Positions 16,371 through 25,613 of a DNA stretch of 51,995 bases are shown piece by piece. This stretch comes from Lachnoclostridium sp. MSJ-17 (GTDB lineage: Bacteria; Bacillota; Clostridia; Oscillospirales; Acutalibacteraceae): contig NZ_JAHLQB010000085.1 in the NCBI RefSeq assembly GCF_018918205.1, positions 1 through 51,995 of the forward strand, written 5' to 3'. The notes under the pieces were generated by a model. The model worked only from the letters and a program-made list of their open reading frames with translations, was not told the DNA's origin and did no database searches. The first letter of the stretch is position 1; each line of letters opens with the position of its first letter. A program made the position numbers and the translations under genes.

Positions 16371-17093
16371 GTGAATATTAAAAGATTTGCCGCGGTTTTT
16401 CTGATAGTGTTTTTTCTCTCCGTATTCATCGCGCTGATGGTAACATCGACTGCGAGAATTACCCTCAATACCGCCGCTATGCCAAAGACGCCGATGCCTC
16501 ACATTGTGATCGACGCCGGTCACGGCGGAGAGGACGGAGGCGCTGTCAGCTTTGACGGAGTTCCCGAGAAGGAGATCAATCTAGCAATTGCTCATGATGC
16601 AAACGATTTGCTGACCTTTTTCGGATTTTATACCGAAATGACGCGTACCAAGGACTGTGACCTTTCAACAGATGGCGAAAACACCAAGCAGCGCAAGAAC
16701 AGCGACATGAAAAACAGGTTGGAAATCTTCAACTCCTCCGAAAATAACGCGGTAATAAGTATTCATCAGAACAAGTTCTCGGATACTTCCTCTCGCGGCA
16801 CACAGGTTTTTTATTCGCCGAACAATGACAGAAGCCTGCTGCTGGCAGACGCGATCAAGTTCTCGGTGAAATCCCAGCTCCAGCCCGACAACGAACGGCT
16901 CAGCAAGCCCGCGGGAAGCGGAATATACCTGTTAAAAAACGCAACTCAGCCCGCGGTAATCGTCGAGTGCGGCTTTTTATCAAACAGGGAAGAATGTGAA
17001 AAACTAAAGACCGCCGAGTATCAGCGGCAAATGGCATTCGCGATAACGACGGGCTTTCTCGATTACTATAATACGAATCAGGATGTGAAATAA
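16371..17093 (+). CDS. cwlD: N-acetylmuramoyl-L-alanine amidase, CwlD-like
   Basis: An Amidase_3-family zinc hydrolase of peptidoglycan, 240 residues. Residues about 5-25 form an N-terminal membrane anchor or signal. Catalytic motifs are visible: VIDAGHGGEDGGA (first zinc His and nearby residues), EKEINL (zinc Glu), SIHQN (second His) and VECGFLSN (catalytic Glu). In spore formers, CwlD acts in cortex muramic-lactam formation, and the short anchored architecture matches that. I chose the GTG at 16371 because AGGTGG lies just upstream; the longer reading frame from 16284 would start inside the promoter. radA follows immediately, with no gap. Confidence 0.85.
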   Translation: MNIKRFAAVFLIVFFLSVFIALMVTSTARITLNTAAMPKTPMPHIVIDAGHGGEDGGAVSFDGVPEKEINLAIAHDANDLLTFFGFYTEMTRTKDCDLSTDGENTKQRKNSDMKNRLEIFNSSENNAVISIHQNKFSDTSSRGTQVFYSPNNDRSLLLADAIKFSVKSQLQPDNERLSKPAGSGIYLLKNATQPAVIVECGFLSNREECEKLKTAEYQRQMAFAITTGFLDYYNTNQDVK

Positions 17094-18458
17094 ATGGCAA
17101 AAATCAAAAGCGTCTACATTTGCTCGGAATGCGGCTACGAAACCCCAAAGTGGGTCGGCAAATGCCCGTCTTGCGGCGAATGGAACACAATGAATGAGGA
17201 AATCAAGGAGACATCAAAGACAGCTCCCGCAGTCAGGACTCGTTCCTCGTCGACATACGCGCAGCCGTATTCGATACGCGAGATATCGACGGATGATGAG
17301 CACCGCTACGACACAGGCTGTCACGAGCTCAACCGTGTGCTCGGCGGCGGCATCGTCAAGGGCAGCCTTATTCTTCTCGGAGGCGACCCTGGCATCGGAA
17401 AATCCACGGTGCTGATGCAGATATGCCAGTTCCTAGGCGATACGCTGAAAATCCTCTATGTATCGGGCGAGGAATCAAAGAGGCAGTTAAAGCTGAGAGC
17501 GATACGCCTTGAGGTAGACTCTCCGAATCTCTTTATCATGACCGAAACCGACGTAGAGGTGGTCTGTGAGCAGATAAAGAGCATCAAGCCCGACCTCGTT
17601 ATGATAGACTCGATCCAGACCATGAACCTCTCTGAGCTCAACTCCTCGCCGGGCAGCGTAACCCAGGTCAGGGAATGCACAAATATCCTTATGCGCACGG
17701 CAAAGTCTCTCGATATCCCTATGTTTGTCGTCGGTCATGTCAACAAGGAAGGCTCTATCGCGGGTCCGAAGGTGCTTGAGCACATTGTCGATACCGTTCT
17801 GCATTTTGAGGGCGACAAGCAAATGAGCTGCCGCATTTTGCGCGCGGTAAAGAACCGCTATGGCTCAACGAATGAGATCGGCGTTTTTGAAATGACCGAC
17901 AAGGGATTAAAAGAAGTCGAAAATCCGTCGGTCATGCTGCTCTCCGGCAGACCGAGCAAGGTTTCGGGTACCTGCGTAACCTGTACGATAGAGGGCTCAA
18001 GACCTATTCTCGCTGAGACCCAAGGGCTTGCGACTCAGTCGGGATACGGCAACGCTCGCAGAATGGCTACGGGCTACGATTACAACCGCCTATCCATGAT
18101 ACTCGCGGTTCTCGAAAAACGAGCCGGGTACTTTTTTTCAAACAGCGATACATATATCAACATTGTCGGCGGTCTGAGGGTGGACGAGCCCGCTATTGAC
18201 CTCTCGATCGCTATGGCTCTTGTCAGCAGCCTTAAGGACGAGCCTGTGTACGAAAAAGCCGTCGTATTCGGCGAAATCGGACTCGCGGGTGAAATACGTT
18301 CCGTTTCTCAGGCGCAAATGCGAGTCAACGAGGCTGTTCGTCTGGGCTTTGACAGAATCATATTACCGTTCCATAACCTTAAGGGTGTTCAGTGCGAGGA
18401 CGCTGAGCTTATCGGCGTCAGAAATATCAGGGAAGCTTACGAGGCCGTCACAAAATGA
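17094..18458 (+). CDS. radA: DNA repair protein RadA (Sms)
   Basis: RadA is a hexameric RecA-like helicase that promotes branch migration in recombination repair. The 454-residue length is standard. The N-terminal zinc finger has C10, C13, C24 and C27. The Walker A motif is GGDPGIGKST, the RadA-specific KNRYGS motif is present, and the C-terminal third is the Lon-protease-like domain. The ATG follows directly after the cwlD stop, and the 3' end overlaps the next gene by 4 bp (ATGA). Confidence 0.96.
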   Translation: MAKIKSVYICSECGYETPKWVGKCPSCGEWNTMNEEIKETSKTAPAVRTRSSSTYAQPYSIREISTDDEHRYDTGCHELNRVLGGGIVKGSLILLGGDPGIGKSTVLMQICQFLGDTLKILYVSGEESKRQLKLRAIRLEVDSPNLFIMTETDVEVVCEQIKSIKPDLVMIDSIQTMNLSELNSSPGSVTQVRECTNILMRTAKSLDIPMFVVGHVNKEGSIAGPKVLEHIVDTVLHFEGDKQMSCRILRAVKNRYGSTNEIGVFEMTDKGLKEVENPSVMLLSGRPSKVSGTCVTCTIEGSRPILAETQGLATQSGYGNARRMATGYDYNRLSMILAVLEKRAGYFFSNSDTYINIVGGLRVDEPAIDLSIAMALVSSLKDEPVYEKAVVFGEIGLAGEIRSVSQAQMRVNEAVRLGFDRIILPFHNLKGVQCEDAELIGVRNIREAYEAVTK

Positions 18459-19096
18459 GCATTGTCATGAGCGGAGAATATCCTGAATTTGTCAGTGCGA
18501 TGCATGACCGCGGTTATAAAGTTATTCCGACAAAACGCATCTCGTGTTATCATCAGCCCGAGCAATTTCATGCGGATATGCAATTGTTAAAAATCCGCGA
18601 CAGATTATTCACACCGGATAAATGCCGCAGAAAGCCGTCCCGCGATTACCCGCAAAATGTGCTGCTAAACTGTCTTTTTCTCGGAAACAGGCTATACGGC
18701 AAGCTCACAGCGATCGATGAAACGATCTTGGAATACTGCGAGGAACAAGGAATTGAGCTTGTAAACGTCAATCAGGGCTACACGCGCTGTTCAACGCTCA
18801 TTGTAAACGAGTATGCGGTTATCACTGCCGACACGTCGATTGAAAAAGCGATGAAGGCACATGGGGTAGAGGTACTGCGGATTTCACAGGGTCATATCAG
18901 ACTTGAGGGCTTTGATTACGGCTTTATCGGAGGCTGCTCAGGAAGAATCGGTAACACAATATTCTTTTTCGGAAATATAAGAAATCACCCTGATTATTCT
19001 GAGATCAAGGCGTTTATCGATAGTTATAATTCGAAATTCGAAATATTATGCGAAGAAATCCCGCTGACAGACATCGGCGGAATTGTGGAGATATAA
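18455..19096 (+). CDS. Uncharacterised GME-fold-like protein (DUF6873-like)
   Basis: A 213-residue soluble protein with no signal or membrane segment. I think it belongs to the DUF6873 group, which has the guanidino-group-modifying enzyme (GME) fold, but this rests on memory of the family, not on a search. Motifs worth noting are FHADMQ, GYTRCST, GGCSGR and PLTDIGG, which carry polar residues in the spacing seen in GME propellers. It overlaps radA by 4 bp and is followed by a methyltransferase gene 2 bp later, so it belongs to the cwlD-radA operon. No reaction can be assigned. Confidence 0.6.
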   Translation: MSIVMSGEYPEFVSAMHDRGYKVIPTKRISCYHQPEQFHADMQLLKIRDRLFTPDKCRRKPSRDYPQNVLLNCLFLGNRLYGKLTAIDETILEYCEEQGIELVNVNQGYTRCSTLIVNEYAVITADTSIEKAMKAHGVEVLRISQGHIRLEGFDYGFIGGCSGRIGNTIFFFGNIRNHPDYSEIKAFIDSYNSKFEILCEEIPLTDIGGIVEI

Positions 19097-19098
19097 AA

Positions 19099-19887
19099 AT
19101 GAAGCTGACTGATATTGATAACGGAAATGAATTTGACTTCGGACGAACCTCGGACTGCTACTCAAAATACCGCGATATTTACCCTCAGAGCATGTACGAA
19201 AAACTGATTGCATTCGGAATAGGCAAGAGAGAACAGCGTATTCTCGACTTGGGCAGCGGAACGGCGATTCTTCCTATTAATATGTACCATACAGGCGCTT
19301 ATTTCACGGCGACGGATATCTCTGAGAACCAAATCGCGTATGCACAAAAAACGGCGTCTGAGAGGGGAATTGAGAACATCGATTTCCGCGTATGCTCTGC
19401 TGAGGACACGGGCTTTGATGACAACAGCTTTGATGTTGTGACAGCGGTGCAGTGTTTTCAATATTTTGACAAGGAAAAAGCGACGGCAGAGATCTGCAGA
19501 GTGCTGAAACCAGACGGACGGTTTTGCGTTATTTTTATGGATTGGCAGCCTTTTCGGGACGCCGTGATTATGGAAATGGAGCAGCTTGTGCTGAAATTCA
19601 ACCCGTCATGGAGCGGCAGAGGATTTAAAAACTTCCGTTACAGCTATCCTGATTGGGCGGAAAATAAATTTGAAATCGAAACCGTTCATTCATATAACGC
19701 GGCTCTTTCGTTTACAAAGGAAGCGTGGCTGGGACGAGTCAAAACCTGCCGCGGCATCGGCGCGAGTCTGCCAAATGATAAAATCGCGGAGTTTGAAATC
19801 GAGTACCGTGAGTTATTGAAAAAATACCCGGAGCCGCTTCAATTAATGCACCAAATACATATTGAAATTTACAGAGTCAATAAATAA
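19099..19887 (+). CDS. Class I SAM-dependent methyltransferase
   Basis: A 262-residue methyltransferase of the Methyltransf_11/25 type. Motif I is ILDLGSGTAILP (about residues 48-59); the acidic end of strand 2 is in FTATDISENQI; the post-II region is AEDTGFDDNSFDVVTAVQCFQYFD. The substrate is not predictable. The ATG at 19099, two bases after the previous stop, has GGAG at 19086-19089. The reading frame also runs upstream to 19048, but that part overlaps the GME-like gene and is less likely. It is the last gene of the cwlD-radA run before a terminator. Confidence 0.85.
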   Translation: MKLTDIDNGNEFDFGRTSDCYSKYRDIYPQSMYEKLIAFGIGKREQRILDLGSGTAILPINMYHTGAYFTATDISENQIAYAQKTASERGIENIDFRVCSAEDTGFDDNSFDVVTAVQCFQYFDKEKATAEICRVLKPDGRFCVIFMDWQPFRDAVIMEMEQLVLKFNPSWSGRGFKNFRYSYPDWAENKFEIETVHSYNAALSFTKEAWLGRVKTCRGIGASLPNDKIAEFEIEYRELLKKYPEPLQLMHQIHIEIYRVNK

Positions 19888-19890
19888 AAG

Positions 19891-19925
19891 GGGAGATGTG
19901 CTGAACATCTCCTCATTCTTTTTTG
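19891..19925. terminator. Convergent terminator
   Basis: Perfect stem GGAGATGT (19892-19899) / ACATCTCC (19905-19912) with a five-base loop. A T-rich tail (19917-19925) follows on the plus strand. It separates the methyltransferase and the Xer-type recombinase genes and overlaps the end of the latter. Confidence 0.8.
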
Positions 19926-20893
19926 TGGTTGACGTTTGCGAGAGGATTAAGGTCAGCCGCTTTTTTCATTTGTTCGGAACTCAAATGAGTGTAGATTTCT
20001 GTTGTGGCGAGATTTTCATGACCGAGCACTTCCTTGAGGACGCGCACATCAACTCCGCCGTGCTGGTACATAAGCGTAGCGGCGGTATGGCGCAGCTTAT
20101 GACAGGAATAACCCTGAGCGCTCAGACCGATTTTCTCGAGGTATTTATATACCATTGCCTGGATCGTTTTGACAGACATACGATTATTGTTGCGACTGAT
20201 AAAGAGAGCGGTTTTGTCCTTGACTCCGTCGACGGGACGAACCTTCATGTAATCCTGAATCGCGGTAATACACGCGGAATTGAGATAAACTATTCGTTCC
20301 TTGTTGCCCTTGCCGAGCACGCGCATAGTGTTGTCAGTGCGGATATCGGTGTAATTAAGACCCGCCATTTCCGACACGCGCAGTCCGCAGTTGAGAAACA
20401 GAGTCAGAATCGCGTAGTCGCGTTCCTTATGTTCACCTTCAACCGCGTTCAAGAGTTCGACGCTTTGTTCGAGGGAAAGATATTTGGGGAGAGCCTTCTT
20501 TTTTTTAGGCGTTTCCAGCTCGTCAATCGGATTACGAGAGAGACAATGTTCCTTTTTAGAAATATAATTAAAAAATCCTCTCAGACTCGAAACCTTGCGT
20601 GAACGTGAAGCGGCGTGATTTCCGCGCTCGCGCTGTAGATAGTTCATATACTCATAAGCGTCCTCGAGAGTGACAGACTCGAGCAGCTCAATGCCGATGT
20701 CGTCAATTTTGATTTTCTCAAAATCCATATCGTCGGGTACGAGTCTGCGGGCACGTTTTAAATAGCGGAAGAACGTCCGCAAATCAATAAAATACTCGTC
20801 GACGGTTTTTACGGATTTCTGACGGACAGTCTGGAGGTAGTAAAGATATTTTTTTAAAATCGGAAATGCTTCATCCTGAAATCTTACAGCCAT
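19913..20893 (-). CDS. Tyrosine recombinase XerC/XerD
   Basis: A 326-residue chromosomal Xer-type recombinase, which resolves chromosome dimers at dif. The N-terminal SAM-like core-binding domain spans about 1-115. The catalytic residues are all present: Arg in GLRVSE, Lys in GKGNKER, HKLRH (His and Arg), GHENL and the nucleophile Tyr in IYTHL. The ATG at 20893 is preceded by GGTGATT; a TTG four codons earlier is possible but less likely. There is no integrase neighbour, att-like repeat or phage gene, so I treat it as housekeeping. XerC versus XerD cannot be decided without an alignment. Confidence 0.9.
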   Translation of the reverse strand: MAVRFQDEAFPILKKYLYYLQTVRQKSVKTVDEYFIDLRTFFRYLKRARRLVPDDMDFEKIKIDDIGIELLESVTLEDAYEYMNYLQRERGNHAASRSRKVSSLRGFFNYISKKEHCLSRNPIDELETPKKKKALPKYLSLEQSVELLNAVEGEHKERDYAILTLFLNCGLRVSEMAGLNYTDIRTDNTMRVLGKGNKERIVYLNSACITAIQDYMKVRPVDGVKDKTALFISRNNNRMSVKTIQAMVYKYLEKIGLSAQGYSCHKLRHTAATLMYQHGGVDVRVLKEVLGHENLATTEIYTHLSSEQMKKAADLNPLANVNHKKE

Positions 20894-20951
20894 ATTAATC
20901 ACCAAAATAATTATAGCACATAAAGAGAGAGGGATAATTCCATATCAGAAT

Positions 20952-20981
20952 AATTATACAAAATGAATATTTTGTATAATT
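20952..20981. repeat. 13 bp perfect palindrome upstream of the Xer gene
   Basis: Arms AATTATACAAAAT (20952-20964) and ATTTTGTATAATT (20969-20981) flank a GAAT loop. The right arm contains TATAAT on the plus strand. It may be an operator or a hairpin. It is about 60 bp upstream of the recombinase start and does not match the arm arrangement of a dif site. Confidence 0.5.
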
Positions 20982-20998
20982 GAGGGGAGTACTGAATG

Positions 20999-21048
20999 AA
21001 GGAAACCTTCTGAATAAGCCGTTTTCGGTTATTTCAGCCGATTTCCTT
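20999..21048. other. Long imperfect hairpin downstream of the SGNH-like gene
   Basis: Outer arms AAGGAAA (20999-21005) and TTTCCTT (21042-21048), then CTGAA (21010-21014) / TTCAG (21033-21037), then a CCG/CGG tip around a TTTT loop. There is no clear T-run on the minus strand, so it is a weak terminator candidate for the gene ending at 21068. It may instead be an RNA or a repeat copy. Confidence 0.4.
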
Positions 21049-21067
21049 TAAATAGATAGCTATTTAC

Positions 21068-22198
21068 TTAATATGGTTCCATCATGCGCATTCCGTACAA
21101 ATCTTCTTCGATCTCAAGCATCTGACTGCCTTGTTGATTCAAATCGTCAATGCAGCGGTACAGCTTGTGATAATACTCGACCGCCTGATTCCAGCGATCG
21201 GTTTGCTTTTTACTCAGCTCCGATTTATGTACGCCGTAGCGTTCTGTAAGGATCATTCCCAGATACTCAGTGAACTTTGCTGAGCTGTAAATGTTCAGGT
21301 GCTGTACATTATAATACTCAGACGCCGGATAGCTCATTGTGATCTCGTCGCGTTCGAAATTGATAAAATCAAAACCGTAGCTGTTGATGATCTTTCCTGC
21401 GCGGTTAGCCATGCAAAAGCTCTCGTAGTCGTTTTGACGGACTAAATGAGGTGCACGGATAAATAATACGTTTTTGATATCGTTATCATTCAGATATTCA
21501 AGCAGTCCTCTGAGCTTGTTGTCGCTGTCCTCGGTCAGCGGCAGCTCACTGTCGTCAGAAATCAGCTTTGCGTTTAAGTACGAGCCGTCTTCCTCGCACG
21601 AACCTGTGTTCGATTTATAGCCCTTGAGCAGCGTATATCCGCGAATATGCTGTTGAACCAATGCTCCCAAAAATTTGATTCCTCCGGGGTATTCGCTCCA
21701 TGAGCTGTGATATTTGATCAGCGGCATATAATACTCAGCTTCGTCAGCTGTTTCAAGACTCTTGATGTATTCGATTTTGTTCTCGTTGAGCGGCACGTTA
21801 TCGATATAATTTCGGATACTACCCTCTTTGGTTTCATTCCTGTCATCCGGATATAGAAACGGGTTTATTTCCATTACTATCAGCTGAGGATTCTGAGTCC
21901 GCTCGATCTCCTTTATTTGTGTGATTGCGGCTCCCGCGGTCGCGGAAGCGCTCGCGTAAGGAAAACTGGTGAACCCGAATTTCTCATAAGCCAAGCCCGG
22001 CGAAAAGTCCGAATACGCCTCGCTTGCGCCTGTAAATACGACGTCGAGGGTATTTTCTTCCTCCAGATAATACCCGTCGATGCGCAGTCGGTTGTGGTCT
22101 AAATGACACAGCACGTATTCCTGCAGGACATACAGAACAGCAGCCGCAGCAAGACAATATGATGCAATTTTTATTGTTCTTAAAAGATACTTATTCAT
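21068..22198 (-). CDS. SGNH/DltD-like membrane-anchored protein
   Basis: A 376-residue protein with an N-terminal hydrophobic anchor (about 8-28) and an extracytoplasmic domain. FTGASEAYSDFSP resembles block I of the SGNH/DltD/AlgX-like hydrolases and acyltransferases, with the Ser in GAS as the possible nucleophile. VQHLN and the following SAKFTEYL resemble the His-containing last block, but the usual Asp three residues before the His is Asn here. No MBOAT partner is adjacent. The ATG at 22198 lacks a ribosome site and lies seven bases from a perfect -10 box. Function unknown; modification of a surface polymer is one possibility. Confidence 0.6.
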   Translation of the reverse strand: MNKYLLRTIKIASYCLAAAAVLYVLQEYVLCHLDHNRLRIDGYYLEEENTLDVVFTGASEAYSDFSPGLAYEKFGFTSFPYASASATAGAAITQIKEIERTQNPQLIVMEINPFLYPDDRNETKEGSIRNYIDNVPLNENKIEYIKSLETADEAEYYMPLIKYHSSWSEYPGGIKFLGALVQQHIRGYTLLKGYKSNTGSCEEDGSYLNAKLISDDSELPLTEDSDNKLRGLLEYLNDNDIKNVLFIRAPHLVRQNDYESFCMANRAGKIINSYGFDFINFERDEITMSYPASEYYNVQHLNIYSSAKFTEYLGMILTERYGVHKSELSKKQTDRWNQAVEYYHKLYRCIDDLNQQGSQMLEIEEDLYGMRMMEPY

Positions 22199-22205
22199 AC
22201 GTATC

Positions 22206-22234
22206 ATTATAATAACAGAAAAAGAAAATGTCAA
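22206..22234 (-). promoter_or_regulatory. Consensus sigma-A promoter of the SGNH-like gene
   Basis: Minus strand TTGACA (22229-22234), a 17 bp spacer and TATAAT (22206-22211); both hexamers are perfect. Only seven bases separate the -10 from the ATG at 22198, so the mRNA may begin at the start codon. Confidence 0.75.
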
Positions 22235-22239
22235 TAGAC

Positions 22240-22277
22240 AAAACGACAGCCGAACAAGCGTCCGACTGTCGTTTTTT
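22240..22277. terminator. Terminator of gdhA
   Basis: A 10 bp perfect stem AAAACGACAG (22240-22249) / CTGTCGTTTT (22266-22275), extended inwards by a further stem (CGGAC/GTTCG with one G-U on the minus strand). The A/T tracts on both sides allow termination in either direction. Confidence 0.8.
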
Positions 22278-22304
22278 ATGGGAAAAGATATTAGGAAAAC
22301 TAAA

Positions 22305-23666
<1,362 letters not shown>

Positions 23667-23739
23667 TTATAAACATACAGAAGCGTGTAAAAAGATTTGG
23701 TTTGCAAGAGCTGAAAACCTTTCTTTCAACAACGTTACT

Positions 23740-23768
23740 ATAATACACTATTTCAATTAATAATGCAA
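23740..23768 (-). promoter_or_regulatory. Promoter of gdhA
   Basis: Minus strand TTGCAT (23763-23768), a 17 bp spacer and TATTAT (23740-23745). The transcript would have a leader of roughly 95 bases. An inverted repeat covers the -35. Confidence 0.65.
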
Positions 23769-23979
23769 GAGGTTTTTGCAAGTTTTTTTTGATAAATTTC
23801 ATATTTTCCGCGATTTTTACGTTTTTCACAGCAAATTTGCAGGATTTTACCCTTGTTTAAGGGCATTATATATAGTTTTTATTCATTTTGACGCGCAGGA
23901 TTTATAGATTCCACATTCAAAAATCGTTTTGTATAATTCAAGGCTCCGGATTCCACACACTTATACACATAAATTTTAG

Positions 23980-24009
23980 TTGCATTCGGACATATTAACG
24001 TGTTATAAT
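23980..24009 (+). promoter_or_regulatory. Promoter of the XRE regulator
   Basis: TTGCAT (23980-23985), an 18 bp spacer and TATAAT (24004-24009), about 44 bp before the ATG at 24053. Confidence 0.6.
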
Positions 24010-24052
24010 AATGTTGATACAGCAATATTACTATCTGTATAGAGGTGATTAT

Positions 24053-24262
24053 ATGGATTACTGCAAAAGATTAAAGGCTTTGCGTGTTGAAAACGGCTAC
24101 ACCCAGGAACAGATCGCGTTTATCCTCCACACACGTCAGGAGCAGTACAGCAAATACGAGAGCGGCAAGCGTGAGCTTCCGATAAAGCACCTTATCACTC
24201 TTTGCTGCCTGTACCACGTATCTGCCGACTATGTTCTCGGAATCGAAAAATTTGTAAAATAG
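24053..24262 (+). CDS. Small XRE-family helix-turn-helix regulator
   Basis: A 69-residue protein consisting almost entirely of an HTH_3 (Cro/C1-type) DNA-binding domain: LKALRVENGYTQEQIAFIL is the first helices, and QEQYSKYESGKRELP is the recognition helix region with the usual YESG. There is no extra sensing domain. AGAGGTGATT at 24041-24050 supports the ATG at 24053; an earlier in-frame ATG at 24011 lies at the predicted transcript start. Its target is unknown. Autoregulation or control of divergent gdhA is possible. Confidence 0.85.
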   Translation: MDYCKRLKALRVENGYTQEQIAFILHTRQEQYSKYESGKRELPIKHLITLCCLYHVSADYVLGIEKFVK

Positions 24263-24284
24263 CCCTCTTCCCTATTTCGCGCAG

Positions 24285-24316
24285 AAAAAAACCACCCGTT
24301 TTTCAACAGGTGGTTT
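24285..24316 (-). terminator. Terminator of the tig-lysA gene run
   Basis: Stem AAACCACC (24289-24296) / GGTGGTTT (24309-24316). On the minus strand it is followed by a run of T residues. It lies between the convergent lysA and XRE genes. Confidence 0.8.
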
Positions 24317-24331
24317 GAATAATATTTTCTG

Positions 24332-25612
24332 TTATTCTGTTAAAGACTTGAACTCTGAAAAATCAAAGGTCGCAAAGTAGTCCTTCGGCTCCTCAGCTCG
24401 TCTGATAAGCTTGTGACTTCCGTCCTCTTTGAGCAGCACCTCGGCGGAACGGAGCTTTCCGTTGTAGTTATAGCCCATCGAGAAGCCGTGAGCACCGGCA
24501 TCGTGGATATAAATAATATCGCCGATTTCGATTTTGGGAAGCATTCTGTCGATCGCAAACTTGTCATTGTTCTCGCAGAGTCCGCCCGTTACGTCGTACT
24601 TGTGGTCGCAGGGAGCATTTTCCTTGCCAAGAACAGTGACGTGGTGGTATGAACCATACATAGCCGGACGCATGAGGTTTGCAGCGCAGGCGTCAAGACC
24701 GATGTATTCCTTGTAGATATGCTTCTCGTGAATAGCGGTGGCTACGAGCGCTCCGAACGGCGCGAGCATGTATCTGCCGAGCTCGGTGTAGATTTCAACG
24801 TCGCCCATACCGGCGGGAACGAGGATTTCCTCAAACTTTCTGCGGACTCCTTCGCCGATGATCGCGATATCGTTCTTGGGTTCCTCGGGTTTGTAGTCAA
24901 CGCCTACGCCGCCCGAAAGGTTGACGAACTTGATATGTACGCCGGTCTTTTTCTGCAAACGGACAGCAAGCTCAAAGAGAATGCCCGCAAGCTCTGGATA
25001 ATAACCGTTTGAAACGGTGTTTGACGCGAGGAACGCGTGAATTCCGAACTCCTCTGCCCCGGCTTCCTTGAGCTCAAGGAAAGCCTTTTCCATCTGTTCC
25101 TCAGTCATTCCATACTTGGAGTCGCCCGGGGTATCCATAACCTGAACCTTGTCCTCGCTGTCAGCCATGCGGAAAATTCCGCCGGGATTGTAGCGGCAGC
25201 AGATTGTCTTTGGTACGCCGCAGACCTTTTTAATAAACTCAACGTGGGTGTAATCGTCAAGGTTGATAATGGCTCCGAGGTCGAATGCCTTTTTCATATC
25301 TTCAACAGGCGTTACGTTTGAGCTGAACATGATGTCCTTGCCGGTGATGCCGCAGGATTCACAGAGCATGAGCTCGGTGTAGGACGAGCAGTCCATACCG
25401 CAGCCCTCCTCCTGCAAAATCTTCATCAGATAAGGGTTCGGGGTCGCCTTTACCGCGAAATACTCCTTGTAGCCCTTATTCCAGCTGAATGCCTTGTATA
25501 ATTCGCGCGCGTTTTCGCGGATTCCGCGCTCGTCATAAATATGAAACGGCGTCGGGATATCCTTGATGATATCCTTAGCCTGTTCCAGAGTAATAAATGG
25601 TTTCTTTTCCAT
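24332..25612 (-). CDS. lysA: Diaminopimelate decarboxylase
   Basis: A fold-type III (alanine racemase-like) PLP decarboxylase that makes lysine from meso-diaminopimelate. The PLP lysine is in YFAVKATPNP. Other conserved blocks are HAFLASN, NLSGGVGVDY, TELGRYMLAP and CENNDKFA, with the Cys of the second active-site half. At 426 residues it is the longer clostridial LysA type; carboxynorspermidine decarboxylase is a more distant alternative and is shorter. The ATG at 25612 follows the engB stop by one base with AGGAGG upstream, so the longer reading frame from 25639 is not needed. Confidence 0.88.
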   Translation of the reverse strand: MEKKPFITLEQAKDIIKDIPTPFHIYDERGIRENARELYKAFSWNKGYKEYFAVKATPNPYLMKILQEEGCGMDCSSYTELMLCESCGITGKDIMFSSNVTPVEDMKKAFDLGAIINLDDYTHVEFIKKVCGVPKTICCRYNPGGIFRMADSEDKVQVMDTPGDSKYGMTEEQMEKAFLELKEAGAEEFGIHAFLASNTVSNGYYPELAGILFELAVRLQKKTGVHIKFVNLSGGVGVDYKPEEPKNDIAIIGEGVRRKFEEILVPAGMGDVEIYTELGRYMLAPFGALVATAIHEKHIYKEYIGLDACAANLMRPAMYGSYHHVTVLGKENAPCDHKYDVTGGLCENNDKFAIDRMLPKIEIGDIIYIHDAGAHGFSMGYNYNGKLRSAEVLLKEDGSHKLIRRAEEPKDYFATFDFSEFKSLTE

Positions 25613-25613
25613 T

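Noticed and set aside
19862..20602. 246-residue plus-strand reading frame opposite the Xer recombinase
   Set aside because: The minus strand carries all catalytic recombinase motifs; the frame also starts inside the upstream methyltransferase.
19913..20893. Integrase of a mobile element
   Set aside because: No att repeats, tRNA, excisionase or phage genes nearby; the flanks are housekeeping genes.
20952..20981. dif site near the Xer recombinase
   Set aside because: The inner arms read AAAAT/ATTTT; dif sites have arms ending TAA/TTA around a six-base centre. A tenuous resemblance only.
24332..25612. Carboxynorspermidine decarboxylase (NspC)
   Set aside because: The long form with CENNDKF and HAFLASN blocks fits clostridial LysA better, and no polyamine genes are adjacent.
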